In this document: positions 7,705 through 14,914 of the stretch, in pieces | Layout: each line of letters opens with the position of its first letter | Position numbering within the stretch: the first letter of the stretch is position 1 | DNA from: a virus | IMG/VR virus record: IMGVR_UViG_3300018077_000010 | Span: 1 to 53,247 of that record | DNA: 53,247 nt | Reading direction: 5' to 3' (one strand) | The notes under the pieces: model-generated | The model's database searches: none | The model's input: the letters and a program-made list of their open reading frames with translations, nothing else | Told to the model about the DNA's origin: nothing | Position numbers and translations under genes: made by a program

Positions 7705-7713
7705 GTGACTAGG
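7694..7713. promoter_or_regulatory. Palindromic operator candidate CCTAGT-8-ACTAGG
   Basis: Arms at 7694-7699 and 7708-7713 form a perfect 6-bp inverted repeat with an 8-bp spacer. It straddles the -10 of the rightward promoter, where a bound repressor would block transcription. ACTAGG-like hexamers recur near the other promoters of the window. Confidence 0.5.
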
Positions 7714-7747
7714 CAATCTTGCCATATCTGATAAGGCGCACCTAATC

Positions 7748-7963
7748 GTGACCCAGATCGAAGCACTCCGGCTCGCCGGCTTTGACCGAACGACGCACGT
7801 CCCTTTCACCCGCTCCTACCGCGTCGCGTGCTCGTCCTGCGCGGCGCTGGTCATCAACGGCATGCCGGCTCACGAAACCGGCTGCTCCAACCAGACGCAC
7901 GAATGCCGCGGCTGCAATGCCAGCGTTCCTGCGCGCGTCCGCTACTGCGAGGCATGCACATGA
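7748..7963 (+). CDS. Double zinc-ribbon small protein (71 aa)
   Basis: This is the first gene of the rightward operon, starting with GTG at 7748. Two metal-binding half-sites are clear: CSSC (about residues 28-31) with a later HETGC, and CRGC...CEAC at the C-terminus. Proteins of this exact style are frequent near promoters of high-GC phages but have no proven role that I know. Zinc binding and interaction with nucleic acid or host protein are inferred. Its TGA overlaps the next ATG. Confidence 0.75.
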   Translation: MTQIEALRLAGFDRTTHVPFTRSYRVACSSCAALVINGMPAHETGCSNQTHECRGCNASVPARVRYCEACT

Positions 7964-8157
7964 GCGACCACTACACCCTCTACATGACCGGGGCCGAGCG
8001 CGAAATCCTGCGCGACGCGCTGGGCAAGCTCACCGCCGAGTATCCCCTCTACGGCGCACGGCACCTGCTCTCCCGCATCACCATGCTCAAACCGCAGCCG
8101 GCGCGCGTCGGCAAGGTCGCGCGCAGCTACCCGATCCCCCTAAACCACCAGGAGTAG
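7960..8157 (+). CDS. Small hypothetical protein (65 aa)
   Basis: The ATG at 7960 overlaps the previous stop (ATGA). It is a soluble helical protein (start MSDHYTLYMTGAEREILRDA) with a basic tail. No family is recognised. Two bases separate its stop from the next ATG. Confidence 0.62.
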   Translation: MSDHYTLYMTGAEREILRDALGKLTAEYPLYGARHLLSRITMLKPQPARVGKVARSYPIPLNHQE

Positions 8158-8159
8158 CC

Positions 8160-8360
8160 ATGAAGACCGTCCGCTTCGCCTTCGAGAAGGAAACGCCGGG
8201 CACCTTCCGCTTTACGGAAGTCGATGCCGAAGGCGTCAACGTCCAAAAGGACGACATCGTGATCGGCACGCTCTACGTCCGCAAGAGCGCGTTCGTCGGC
8301 CACGCCACGCCGGCAATCGGCTCGCGCCTCCTGGTCACGCTCGCCGTGGAGGGTGCATGA
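8160..8360 (+). CDS. Small beta-rich hypothetical protein (66 aa)
   Basis: The ATG at 8160 is preceded by AGGAG with good spacing. The sequence alternates hydrophobic and charged residues and ends with a YVRKSAF...LLVTLAVEGA strand pattern, similar to small phage proteins placed with single-stranded-DNA functions. No firm function can be given. Its stop overlaps the next ATG. Confidence 0.66.
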   Translation: MKTVRFAFEKETPGTFRFTEVDAEGVNVQKDDIVIGTLYVRKSAFVGHATPAIGSRLLVTLAVEGA

Positions 8361-8521
8361 TCGCCACCATCCGCAACACAATCGCCCGGCGCGTGGTGCT
8401 GTGCGTCGCCTTTCCGTTCCTGGTTGTCGGGGCGTGCGTGGAGGCGGCCGCGCGCGGCGTCCTGGAAGTCCTGAGCGAGATTCCGTCAGCCTTTGCTGGT
8501 GCATGGCGGGGGCGCGCATGA
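8357..8521 (+). CDS. Small membrane protein (54 aa)
   Basis: ATGA overlap with the gene before. There is one hydrophobic helix (residues 12-28, RRVVLCVAFPFLVVGAC), followed by an amphipathic stretch. It probably lies in the inner membrane. The function is unknown. Confidence 0.5.
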   Translation: MIATIRNTIARRVVLCVAFPFLVVGACVEAAARGVLEVLSEIPSAFAGAWRGRA

Positions 8522-8742
8522 AGATCCGCGCCATCCCGCTGATCGTCAGCCGAGACACCGGCGACATTGCCATTGCTTTGCTCGGGGGCGGCGGCGTCCT
8601 CGAGCCAGCCCACCATCACCTCAACCACATGAGCGCGGCGCGCGAGGCGCTAACCGCTCACCCCAGCGCAACGCACGTCATCACGAGCGAAGTCCGCACC
8701 GGCTTTACGGTCGCCTGGACTCGCGGGCAGGCGTTCGCATGA
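8518..8742 (+). CDS. Small hypothetical protein (74 aa)
   Basis: The ATG at 8518 overlaps the previous stop; upstream in-frame starts would overlap the neighbour and are rejected. The protein is His- and Ala-rich in the middle (LEPAHHHLNHMSAAREAL) with beta-like ends. No family is recognised. Confidence 0.6.
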   Translation: MKIRAIPLIVSRDTGDIAIALLGGGGVLEPAHHHLNHMSAAREALTAHPSATHVITSEVRTGFTVAWTRGQAFA

Positions 8743-8825
8743 GCCCCGCCGAAATCGAGCTTGCCCGAGAGGTTGCGGTACTCGCGTTCATCGCGTGCCC
8801 GCTCTGGATTATGTTTCGCAAATGA
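8739..8825 (+). CDS. 28-aa membrane peptide
   Basis: ATGA overlaps at both ends. A single hydrophobic helix (VAVLAFIACPLWIMF) occupies half of the peptide. Overlaps and composition suggest it is real, but a peptide this short could also be a coupling ORF. Confidence 0.42.
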   Translation: MSPAEIELAREVAVLAFIACPLWIMFRK

Positions 8826-8950
8826 CCGGCATCCTGATCGCGCTCGCGCTCGCCGACTTCTTCACGTCGGTCCTGTTCCCGGTCGCGGCCACCTGTGCCG
8901 CGCTCTTCGGGATCGGGGCCGGCATTCACCTTCTGAGAGGACCGCAATGA
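8822..8950 (+). CDS. 42-aa membrane protein
   Basis: The ATG at 8822 overlaps the previous stop and its TGA overlaps the next ATG. Nearly the whole protein is hydrophobic with one or two membrane helices. The function is unknown. Confidence 0.48.
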   Translation: MTGILIALALADFFTSVLFPVAATCAALFGIGAGIHLLRGPQ

Positions 8951-9360
8951 CATACATGGACAGGCAGGACGTGCTCAACCGCGTTCACGCGCATCTGATG
9001 GCACAGGGCGTGCCCTGCGGGCGCATGGAAGAGGCCAACAATTTCGAGGGTGAGACGCATTCCATGTTCAAGTGCCGCTATCGGGGCGACGCCTACGACA
9101 TGCCCGGCCTCAAGTGCGCCATTGGCGCGCTCATCACGGACGAGCATTACTACCCTGACATGGACATTGAGGCCATGCCCGTGGTCGCGGTGCTCGACGA
9201 GGTTTACGCGAGCCTTGGCGTAGAGCACGAGCGCCAAGGGGATCGCTTCTTCCTCGAAGCACTCCAACGCGTTCATGACAAATTCCCGCCGGCCGAGTGG
9301 CTGGATCGGCTTGCCGCCGTGGCTGCCAAGTGGGAGCTGACCGCTCCGGGGGCCGCATGA
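8947..9360 (+). CDS. Hypothetical protein (137 aa)
   Basis: The ATG at 8947 overlaps the previous stop. The soluble protein carries a central CRYRG...KCAIGALI segment and a predicted helical C-terminus (WLDRLAAVAAKWE). Similar sequences occur in phages and bacterial genomes with no assigned role. Codon use and acidic/basic pattern look genuine. Confidence 0.72.
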   Translation: MTYMDRQDVLNRVHAHLMAQGVPCGRMEEANNFEGETHSMFKCRYRGDAYDMPGLKCAIGALITDEHYYPDMDIEAMPVVAVLDEVYASLGVEHERQGDRFFLEALQRVHDKFPPAEWLDRLAAVAAKWELTAPGAA

Positions 9361-9893
9361 ACAACGCTCTCGCTATCGGGCGCACCCCTTGGGGCCGCGC
9401 CGATCATCGCTCCGACGTTGCGAAGGGGATCGTGCGGGTATCCACGTCATCCCATGGCGGCTACTACATCACCCCCGCCAAGATGGCTGACATGCCCGCC
9501 GCGCTGCGCGCGATTCGCTCACCATACGTCGATGCAACCCATCCCGCCGTCGGCGGCTTCGGGCTCGGCTGGTACGAAGAAGACTGCGATTGGATCATCG
9601 TCGCCCTTGCCTTCCCCGAACACTTCCCGCAGGACGCGCTGACCGCCGCCATTGCGATGGCACGCAACGCTCGCCAGCCCGGCACCAGCTACGTCGCCTA
9701 CCTCGCGCCCGCTGGCGCGTGGCTCGACAGCGACGACCCGCGCGCGAAGCAGGTCCACTACCTCGCCTCGCTGGACGAGATCAGCCGTGAGCGGTACGCC
9801 GCTGCGCTCGCCCGGCACGATGGGCAGCCGGTCTATGGCCCGCTCGCCGCCGTAGCCCGCAACGACGCGGAAGACGCGCAGAGAGGCATCTGA
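9357..9893 (+). CDS. DUF7007-like protein (178 aa)
   Basis: The ATG at 9357 overlaps the previous stop. The N-terminus (TPWGRADHRSDVAKGIVRVS followed by a HGGYY element) and the central GWYEEDCDW...ALAFP stretch match, from memory, a domain of unknown function (DUF7007) seen in phages and plasmids. The biochemical role is not known. It is one of the larger genes of the small-gene operon and one of the few recognisable ones. Confidence 0.72.
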   Translation: MNNALAIGRTPWGRADHRSDVAKGIVRVSTSSHGGYYITPAKMADMPAALRAIRSPYVDATHPAVGGFGLGWYEEDCDWIIVALAFPEHFPQDALTAAIAMARNARQPGTSYVAYLAPAGAWLDSDDPRAKQVHYLASLDEISRERYAAALARHDGQPVYGPLAAVARNDAEDAQRGI

Positions 9894-10123
9894 TGAGCAC
9901 CCGAGCCGCCTACGCCAAAGCCATCCGCGCGGCGATCAAGTCGCCGCTCACGGACGCCGACGTGGCCGAGATCGAGGACTGCATGCGGCACGTCATCTTT
10001 CACAGCACCCTCGATTGGCAGACGAAACGCCAGTTCGACAGAGGCGCGCGTGACGCCTGGAGCACCGTCCAGTACGCCCGCACGCCCGAGGGTCGCAAGC
10101 TCTTGGGGGAGACGCCCGCATGA
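9893..10123 (+). CDS. Small hypothetical protein (76 aa)
   Basis: The ATG at 9893 shares its first base with the previous TGA (TGATG). The protein is helical and soluble with a basic middle. No family is recognised; the stop overlaps the next ATG. Confidence 0.62.
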   Translation: MSTRAAYAKAIRAAIKSPLTDADVAEIEDCMRHVIFHSTLDWQTKRQFDRGARDAWSTVQYARTPEGRKLLGETPA

Positions 10124-10431
10124 TCCGCGCCAACGCACGCGAGACGCTGGGCCTCATCCTGATGCTCGTCGGCCTGGGCCTCCTGGGCGCGACCGTCAAG
10201 GCCGCGGGGGGCTTCCACCCGCCGCCGCCGGGGCGCTATGGCCTGTTCGATCCGTCGATCGTCTACGAGGCGCCGCGTGCGCCGAGCCGCGTGCGCCTCT
10301 CTTGCCCGGTCAAGGGCGTGATCCTGCGCCCGCGCGAACTCGCCCACATCGACCCATACGACGGCGAGCATGACGGCATGCCGGACGAGTGGTTCTTCCC
10401 GGTCGGCAACGCCACTTGTCACGCCACCTGA
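10120..10431 (+). CDS. Exported or membrane-anchored protein (103 aa)
   Basis: The ATG overlaps the previous stop. The N-terminus has charged residues, then a hydrophobic helix (about residues 10-28, GLILMLVGLGLLGATVKAA) like a signal anchor, followed by a Pro-rich linker and a soluble part with two cysteines (SCPVKG and NATCHAT). The mature part would face the periplasm. The function is unknown. Confidence 0.62.
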   Translation: MIRANARETLGLILMLVGLGLLGATVKAAGGFHPPPPGRYGLFDPSIVYEAPRAPSRVRLSCPVKGVILRPRELAHIDPYDGEHDGMPDEWFFPVGNATCHAT

Positions 10432-10445
10432 GAGGAGCAACACGC

Positions 10446-10787
10446 ATGAAGCCACAACCATTTACTGCGGTGCTCACCGCCGCGGCCGCGCTCATCGACA
10501 GCGGCTGGACGACTGGCGCCTACGCCCGTGACGCCATGGGCGCGGATTGCCTGAGTACCGAAGCCGCGGCCCGCTCCTGGTGTGCCGACGGCGCCATCCG
10601 CGCCGCCGCCTGCCGGCTCTCGCTGCCGCATGCCATCGTCGACGACAGCACCCGGCGCGTGCTGGCACATCTTGGGCTTGAGCTGTCGTCCGACCCCGGG
10701 GGAGACCTCGTGCTCTGGAACGATGGGCGCGGGCAAACCGCGGCCGCCGTCGCCGCCGCCATGCGTGCGGCCGCGCGGGAGGAGTGA
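10446..10787 (+). CDS. Ala-rich hypothetical protein (113 aa)
   Basis: The ATG at 10446 follows GAGGAG with good spacing. The body contains a segment pattern DSGWTTGAYARDAMG, seen in small phage and bacterial proteins of unknown role, and three cysteines. It is likely cytoplasmic. No domain can be named with confidence. Confidence 0.66.
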   Translation: MKPQPFTAVLTAAAALIDSGWTTGAYARDAMGADCLSTEAAARSWCADGAIRAAACRLSLPHAIVDDSTRRVLAHLGLELSSDPGGDLVLWNDGRGQTAAAVAAAMRAAAREE

Positions 10788-10789
10788 GC

Positions 10790-11107
10790 ATGCCATTCAC
10801 CCGCACCGATCAGAAAGCCGGCCTGTGCTGGCGATTCTACTATCCGACCGAATTCAGCATGCACCCGGACTACACGGCGCACGCCGGACAGATCGTGCTG
10901 TGCCTCCGCAAATGCACGCCGGAGGAAGCGGACGGCCCGGACGTTGATCCGAGCCTTGAGCAGATGTATCACGTTCGGGCGCACGATGGCTGGGAGGGCG
11001 ACGCCTACGATAGCGAGCTTGGGCTGATCGTGAGCCTATCCGCGCGCGAGCGCGACGACTGGCCCGGCCTTGGGGACTTCCCTGTCACATCAGGAGCACC
11101 AACATGA
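10790..11107 (+). CDS. Hypothetical protein (105 aa)
   Basis: The ATG at 10790 is preferred over the GTG at 10784 because GGAGG lies at the right distance from it. The soluble, acidic protein is rich in aromatic residues (WRFYYPTEFSMHPDY). Its stop overlaps the next ATG. No family is recognised. Confidence 0.62.
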   Translation: MPFTRTDQKAGLCWRFYYPTEFSMHPDYTAHAGQIVLCLRKCTPEEADGPDVDPSLEQMYHVRAHDGWEGDAYDSELGLIVSLSARERDDWPGLGDFPVTSGAPT

Positions 11108-11343
11108 GCACACACGACCTCACGACCCGCGAGGGCATCCGCAAGCACCTGATAGGTGCCGGCGCACGCCTAGCGGACGTGCGAGAGGCATGGGACGCCG
11201 CCGCACAGGACGAGACCGAGGGCACCCCGGAGGAACGCGAGGAGATCACCCGCCAGCTCAACGCGATGGACGACCTCCTGGACGTGCTCGACAGCCTCAT
11301 CGGTGACTACACCGACGAGGAAGAGGAGGAGCCGCCGCTGTGA
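11104..11343 (+). CDS. Acidic helical small protein (79 aa)
   Basis: ATGA start overlap. It is mostly helical with an extremely acidic C-terminus (TDEEEEEPPL). Such DNA-mimic-like acidity occurs in phage inhibitors, but here it is confined to the tail and no role can be assigned. Confidence 0.62.
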   Translation: MSTHDLTTREGIRKHLIGAGARLADVREAWDAAAQDETEGTPEEREEITRQLNAMDDLLDVLDSLIGDYTDEEEEEPPL

Positions 11344-11633
11344 AGATCATCGAGCCCACCATCCCCGTGCGGCTGCGCGTCTCGGTAGACCGCGCGCCAC
11401 GCGGCGCGATCTTTCCGTTCATGGCGCGCGTCTACTCCTACGGCACGGGCGACCACCACCCACTCTCACTCTGCGCGACATACGGTCGCAACGAGGACGA
11501 GGCGCTGCACAACGCCGTCCGGGCGGCACAAGGAATACTCAATCGCCGCTACTGCGAAACGCCCAACTACGGCCGTGAGTCGCAGAGCATCGACAGGCAC
11601 TATTCCACCGGCTTCGCGCGGGACGGCTACTGA
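11340..11633 (+). CDS. Hypothetical protein (97 aa)
   Basis: The GTG at 11340 overlaps the previous stop (GTGA). The soluble protein mixes strands and a helix (NEDEALHNAVRAAQGIL). Its stop overlaps the next ATG (TGATG). No family is recognised. Confidence 0.6.
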   Translation: MKIIEPTIPVRLRVSVDRAPRGAIFPFMARVYSYGTGDHHPLSLCATYGRNEDEALHNAVRAAQGILNRRYCETPNYGRESQSIDRHYSTGFARDGY

Positions 11634-11728
11634 TGCGCCGCCGCAACGAGTCGTCGGTGCTGTTCTACCCGATCATCGTCGGGATTATGGCAGTCGCCGC
11701 CTGGATATTTTGGCGCGCGCTCGCCTAG
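11633..11728 (+). CDS. 31-aa single-TM peptide
   Basis: TGATG overlap with the previous gene. A basic start (MRRRNESS) is followed by one membrane helix (FYPIIVGIMAVAAWIFW). The positive-inside rule puts the N-terminus in the cytoplasm. The function is unknown. Confidence 0.48.
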   Translation: MRRRNESSVLFYPIIVGIMAVAAWIFWRALA

Positions 11729-11749
11729 CAATCGGTTACTATCGGAGTC

Positions 11750-11992
11750 ATGCAAATGAACTGGTCCAAATACCCGCAGCGCATGGTCAAGCGCGTGGTA
11801 GAGGCGCGGCATCAGCCGCGCTCGACGCACACTAAAGACGCCGCGAGCTTCTTCGCCTACGCCGTCATCATCGGCGGCATCGGCATCCTGTTCTTCGTTC
11901 TCGCGCTCGCGCCGGCCTTCTTCGACGAGCGGTGCCACACCGATACCGAGTGCGTCGAGGCGCACCCCGGAACCAATGGAGACCCGGAATGA
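11750..11992 (+). CDS. Single-TM protein with short periplasmic tail (80 aa)
   Basis: The start is at 11750 (a second ATG two codons in is equally possible, with GGAG upstream). A basic N-terminal third is followed by a clear membrane helix (about residues 34-56) and a tail with two cysteines (RCHTDTECVE). The 21-nt gap before it is one of the few non-overlapping junctions in this operon. The function is unknown. Confidence 0.6.
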   Translation: MQMNWSKYPQRMVKRVVEARHQPRSTHTKDAASFFAYAVIIGGIGILFFVLALAPAFFDERCHTDTECVEAHPGTNGDPE

Positions 11993-12333
11993 AACCTTCC
12001 GCCATAAAGAAGCCTTCGACGGTCCTGTTGTACGCCGCCAAGTTCATCGAACAGAACAAGGATGCGACCATCGGCGCGTGCGTTGCTACGGCCCTAGCCC
12101 GTAAATGGCTTTGGGGCGAGGGGTGGTCCGAACACTACATCGAGTCTTTGCGGGCCGAGCGCCGCGCCGACGCAATCATGTCGGAGCTGTTCGAGGCAGA
12201 CGCGCGCACCGACCTCGAGTTTGAGGAGAGCCCGCCACATTACTGGCTCGGGCCGTTGGACGAGGAGCATCGCGGCATCCGCATCCTCGCGTGCCTGTTC
12301 GCTTCCCTGGTCGCCAAGGACCGCGGCGAATGA
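11989..12333 (+). CDS. Hypothetical protein (114 aa)
   Basis: ATGA overlap at the start. The soluble protein is largely helical, with a moderately hydrophobic part near residues 25-40 and a charged middle (SLRAERRADAIMSELFEAD). No family is recognised. Confidence 0.62.
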   Translation: MKPSAIKKPSTVLLYAAKFIEQNKDATIGACVATALARKWLWGEGWSEHYIESLRAERRADAIMSELFEADARTDLEFEESPPHYWLGPLDEEHRGIRILACLFASLVAKDRGE

Positions 12334-12506
12334 TCCCGCTCTGCCCCTACTGCAACCTGCCGCTGACGATGCTTCACGCCTACTTCTCATGCGCCGATCG
12401 CGAGAAGGCTCGGCTGCGCCAGATGAGCGAGGCGCTCGACAAGATTTTTGGCGCCGCTCCGGCGCGCGTCATCACGGCTCGCGACGGGCAGGAGCGCGCC
12501 GAGTGA
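12330..12506 (+). CDS. Small zinc-ribbon-like protein (58 aa)
   Basis: ATGA overlap at the start. CPYC at residues 5-8 and a later FSCADR cysteine suggest a partial metal site, followed by a basic helix. No family is recognised; the stop overlaps the next GTG. Confidence 0.55.
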   Translation: MIPLCPYCNLPLTMLHAYFSCADREKARLRQMSEALDKIFGAAPARVITARDGQERAE

Positions 12507-12736
12507 ACCTCGACCCGACCATCACCACCGGGAGCGTGCGGCAGCCAATGCCGTGGCTCTTCATCAACTTCGAGACGGGCGTCGTCCTGCGTGTGCTTCA
12601 CGGCAAGGTGACGAACGTAGCGAATATCACTCCGATCGCATCGGTGCGCAGCGTGCGCGCCGAGGTGCTGGAGAGGTTTCGTACCACCCCCAACGTCTAC
12701 AACAAACAGCAAGGCCAAGGAGTCCCTCAACCATGA
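12503..12736 (+). CDS. Small beta-rich hypothetical protein (77 aa)
   Basis: The GTG at 12503 overlaps the previous stop (GTGA). Alternating hydrophobic residues (WLFINFETGVVLRVLHGKV) suggest a small beta-sheet domain. Its end overlaps the start of the exported Gly/Asn-rich protein. Confidence 0.6.
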   Translation: MNLDPTITTGSVRQPMPWLFINFETGVVLRVLHGKVTNVANITPIASVRSVRAEVLERFRTTPNVYNKQQGQGVPQP

Positions 12737-13389
12737 AAGGAAATCCTCAAGTGAAGAGCATCACCACCATCATCGTCGCGCTCGCGCTGGCGTTCGCGTC
12801 GGCCGCGTTTGCCGGCAACAACGGCAATGGCAATGGCAACGGCAACGGCAACAACGGCAACAACGGCGGGAACGGCGGCCAAGGTGGGCAGGGCGGCGAA
12901 GGCGGCAAGGGTGGTCACGGCGGGAAGGGCGGCAACGCCAACAACTCCGTGAACATCGGCAACGGCTTCAACAACTTCTCGCCTTCGTCACACGCCAGCA
13001 GCAAATCATCGTCATTCGCCGCTGCGGCAGCCGCTTCGGTTGCCAAAGCCACCGCTCCGACTACCGTCGCTCCGGTGCAGACCGTTTCCGCCCCCAGGCA
13101 GGCGGCATCGGTTTCGCTCGGCGCGGCTGCTCCGTCGGCGCAGTGCCGGATCTCAGTCGGTGGCGGCGTCTCTGCCATTTGGGGCGGCGTTGCCGCGAAC
13201 GGCTCCGTTCGCGACTTCATCTGCTCGAAGCTGGACCTGGGTGTGAAGATGGTCCACGTCGGCATCCAGACCGAGGACACGTCAATGGTCGCCGAAGGCA
13301 AGGCCCTCATCCGCGAAGCGCGTGCGGATCTGGCGGCCGAAGCCAGCCCCAAGTTCTCGACCGACCAGGGCGAGGTCAGCCCTCAGTAG
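12733..13389 (+). CDS. Exported Gly/Asn-rich low-complexity protein (218 aa)
   Basis: The ATGA at 12733 overlaps the previous stop. The first 27 residues form a good signal peptide (basic start, ITTIIVALALAFASA core, AFAG cleavage site). It is followed by a GN/NN repeat (residues about 28-45) and a GGxGGx collagen-like stretch (to about 70), an Ala/Ser/Thr-rich linker, and a C-terminal part with two cysteines (AQCRISVGG and FICSKLDLG) that looks like a small folded domain. Similar bacterial proteins are secreted or outer-surface proteins. A role in altering the host envelope, for example during lysogeny, is inferred only. A strong hairpin follows the gene. Confidence 0.72.
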   Translation: MKGNPQVKSITTIIVALALAFASAAFAGNNGNGNGNGNGNNGNNGGNGGQGGQGGEGGKGGHGGKGGNANNSVNIGNGFNNFSPSSHASSKSSSFAAAAAASVAKATAPTTVAPVQTVSAPRQAASVSLGAAAPSAQCRISVGGGVSAIWGGVAANGSVRDFICSKLDLGVKMVHVGIQTEDTSMVAEGKALIREARADLAAEASPKFSTDQGEVSPQ

Positions 13390-13447
13390 GTTGCAAGCAA
13401 GGCGGCATCGAGTTTCCGCGAGGCGACCCGCGCTGCCGGTAGTCCCA

Positions 13448-13474
13448 GGCGTCCTCCCACCACGGGAGGGCGCC
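13448..13474 (+). terminator. Strong 11-bp hairpin after the exported protein gene
   Basis: The arms at 13448-13458 and 13464-13474 pair over 11 bp (one G-U) around a 5-nt loop. No T-run follows, so it is not a classical intrinsic terminator. It may protect mRNA ends, be processed, or attenuate transcription inside the 115-nt gap. Confidence 0.45.
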
Positions 13475-13504
13475 TCCAACTACCACCACGACGAGGAGAA
13501 CAGC

Positions 13505-13768
13505 ATGCGCTTCGATACCACATGGGAACAGACCGGCCCCGCGGACGCGCCCTGGGCGCGCCTCACTGCGCGCGAGAAGCTCACCATCGCGATCGGCGTG
13601 CCGATGCACGTCGAAGCCTACGCGGTAATGGGCGACACCGCCGAGCCGGCTCACGAATTCGTCAGCGACGAAGTCGCTGCGCTCTACTCGATCTACGATC
13701 AGGCGATGCGCCGCGCGTACATCGACGGGCGCGAGTACCTCATCTGCGCGTTCCCGCATGGCGTCTAA
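13505..13768 (+). CDS. Hypothetical protein (87 aa)
   Basis: The ATG at 13505 has GAGGAG upstream at a good distance, so it starts a new translation block after the hairpin. The soluble acidic protein contains an aromatic-rich end (REYLICAFPHGV). No family is recognised. It overlaps the next gene by 11 nt. Confidence 0.62.
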   Translation: MRFDTTWEQTGPADAPWARLTAREKLTIAIGVPMHVEAYAVMGDTAEPAHEFVSDEVAALYSIYDQAMRRAYIDGREYLICAFPHGV

Positions 13769-13943
13769 GCCCGCGCTTCGCTGCTACGTTTGCGGCAACG
13801 CAGTGCCGGATCGCTTTCGGCTCGTCTCCATGTCGCGTGACGTAGATCGCGTATTCGTCGTCCATGACGGGCGATGCACCGATGTGCTCGCCGACGACCT
13901 GTGCGTTTCGATGTTGGTCCGACAACTAGGGGAGGACGTATAG
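13758..13943 (+). CDS. Small CxxC protein (61 aa)
   Basis: It starts inside the end of the previous gene. CYVCGNAVP at residues 9-17 is a zinc-knuckle half; further Cys and His residues (HDGRCTDVL and LCVSML) could complete a metal site. The function is unknown. Confidence 0.55.
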   Translation: MASKPALRCYVCGNAVPDRFRLVSMSRDVDRVFVVHDGRCTDVLADDLCVSMLVRQLGEDV

Positions 13944-13944
13944 C

Positions 13945-14166
13945 ATGGCGAAGGTCATCATCACCATCCAGGACCCGGCGGCGGACGCCGACCAGACGAA
14001 GGTGGACATCTGCATCCAGTTTGAGCCGGTCATCAGCGGCGGCGAGGACGCCCTCCTCACCATGGCTCAGTCCGTCGCGATGCGAATGATCGAAACGATC
14101 GTTGGCATGGATCCCCAGGTCAACAGCGTCGAACGCTACAACGAGGCGGGGGAGAAGCTCACATGA
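13945..14166 (+). CDS. Small hypothetical protein (73 aa)
   Basis: The ATG lies one base after the previous stop. A strand-helix pattern with an acidic loop (QDPAADADQTKVDI) is seen. No family is recognised; the stop overlaps the next ATG. Confidence 0.6.
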   Translation: MAKVIITIQDPAADADQTKVDICIQFEPVISGGEDALLTMAQSVAMRMIETIVGMDPQVNSVERYNEAGEKLT

Positions 14167-14564
14167 AGTGCCCGACCTGCGGGGCCGTTCAGGTCCCATC
14201 CCTCGCCGTCGATGCAGCGCAGGAAGTCAGCCCCGGGGGGCGCCTGGAGCGGCGCATCGTCGCCAATCTGATCGCGCACCTGGACGCCGCGGGCTTCGCC
14301 CTGATCGCCGTGGACGATGGCGGCGATGAGCTGGAGCCAGCGCGCGACATGAAGACCGCGATGGAACTGGTCTTCAACGTCGATTTGGCCTACCTGATCT
14401 TGACGAAGGACGTGGGGCGCAGTCCGGCAAGTCAGCGCCGGCACACGATCACCCTGGTCCTAGGCAATGGCATCGACGTGATCTCCGACTGGACGTTTTC
14501 GGAGAACGACCCGGACGGCTTCAACGCCGCGATGGAAGCCTTCGACGTGGAAGCGCTCGCATGA
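14163..14564 (+). CDS. Hypothetical protein with N-terminal CPTC (133 aa)
   Basis: ATGA overlap. A CPTCGAVQ zinc-knuckle-like start is followed by a folded alpha/beta body (LIAHLDAAGFALIAVDDGG). Related small proteins of unknown role are common in phage accessory operons. Codon pattern supports a real gene. Confidence 0.66.
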   Translation: MKCPTCGAVQVPSLAVDAAQEVSPGGRLERRIVANLIAHLDAAGFALIAVDDGGDELEPARDMKTAMELVFNVDLAYLILTKDVGRSPASQRRHTITLVLGNGIDVISDWTFSENDPDGFNAAMEAFDVEALA

Positions 14565-14779
14565 AAACGTCCGACGTCTACTACTGGCTCGTCGCGGTCC
14601 CACCGGGAGTCACGTTCGACGGCGTGCATTACGACATGCGCGTGACCTACGCTCGATACAGCTCGAAGTCGGCATTCCTGGGATTCCATGCGCCGATCGC
14701 AGGGTTCGAGAGTCGGCTGGCAGCTTACCGCTTCGCGAGGCGAAACATCCCTCTCGACATTAGGCCGCTATTGCCATGA
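14561..14779 (+). CDS. Small hypothetical protein (72 aa)
   Basis: ATGA overlap on both sides. It is Tyr/Arg-rich and soluble (start MKTSDVYYWLVAVPPGV). No family is recognised. Confidence 0.58.
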   Translation: MKTSDVYYWLVAVPPGVTFDGVHYDMRVTYARYSSKSAFLGFHAPIAGFESRLAAYRFARRNIPLDIRPLLP

Positions 14780-14904
14780 GCGGCGACCGCTACGATGACC
14801 CCAACGAGGGCAGTCCCAAGAACCGCCGCAGCGAGATCATCGCCATCATCGTGGCGATCGCCCTGCTCGTGCTGCTCGAGTTGCTCTTCGGGCCGAAGTG
14901 GTGA
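14776..14904 (+). CDS. 42-aa C-tail-anchored membrane protein, last gene of the operon
   Basis: ATGA overlap. A charged 19-residue head is followed by a hydrophobic helix (IIAIIVAIALLVLLELLF) and a short basic end. It ends 10 nt before the stop of the convergent leftward gene, with no recognisable terminator between them. Confidence 0.52.
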   Translation: MSGDRYDDPNEGSPKNRRSEIIAIIVAIALLVLLELLFGPKW

Positions 14905-14914
14905 AGCCCGCGCG

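Larger units (their letters stand above)
7657..7747. promoter_or_regulatory. Divergent intergenic control region
   Basis: The 91 bp separate the leftward packaging genes from the rightward small-gene operon and are visibly richer in A/T than their neighbours. They contain the rightward promoter and operator listed separately. I could not place a convincing leftward -35/-10 pair. Confidence 0.7.

Noticed and set aside
13448-13474. Classical intrinsic terminator
   Set aside because: The hairpin is strong, but no T-run follows, so only a structural element is claimed.
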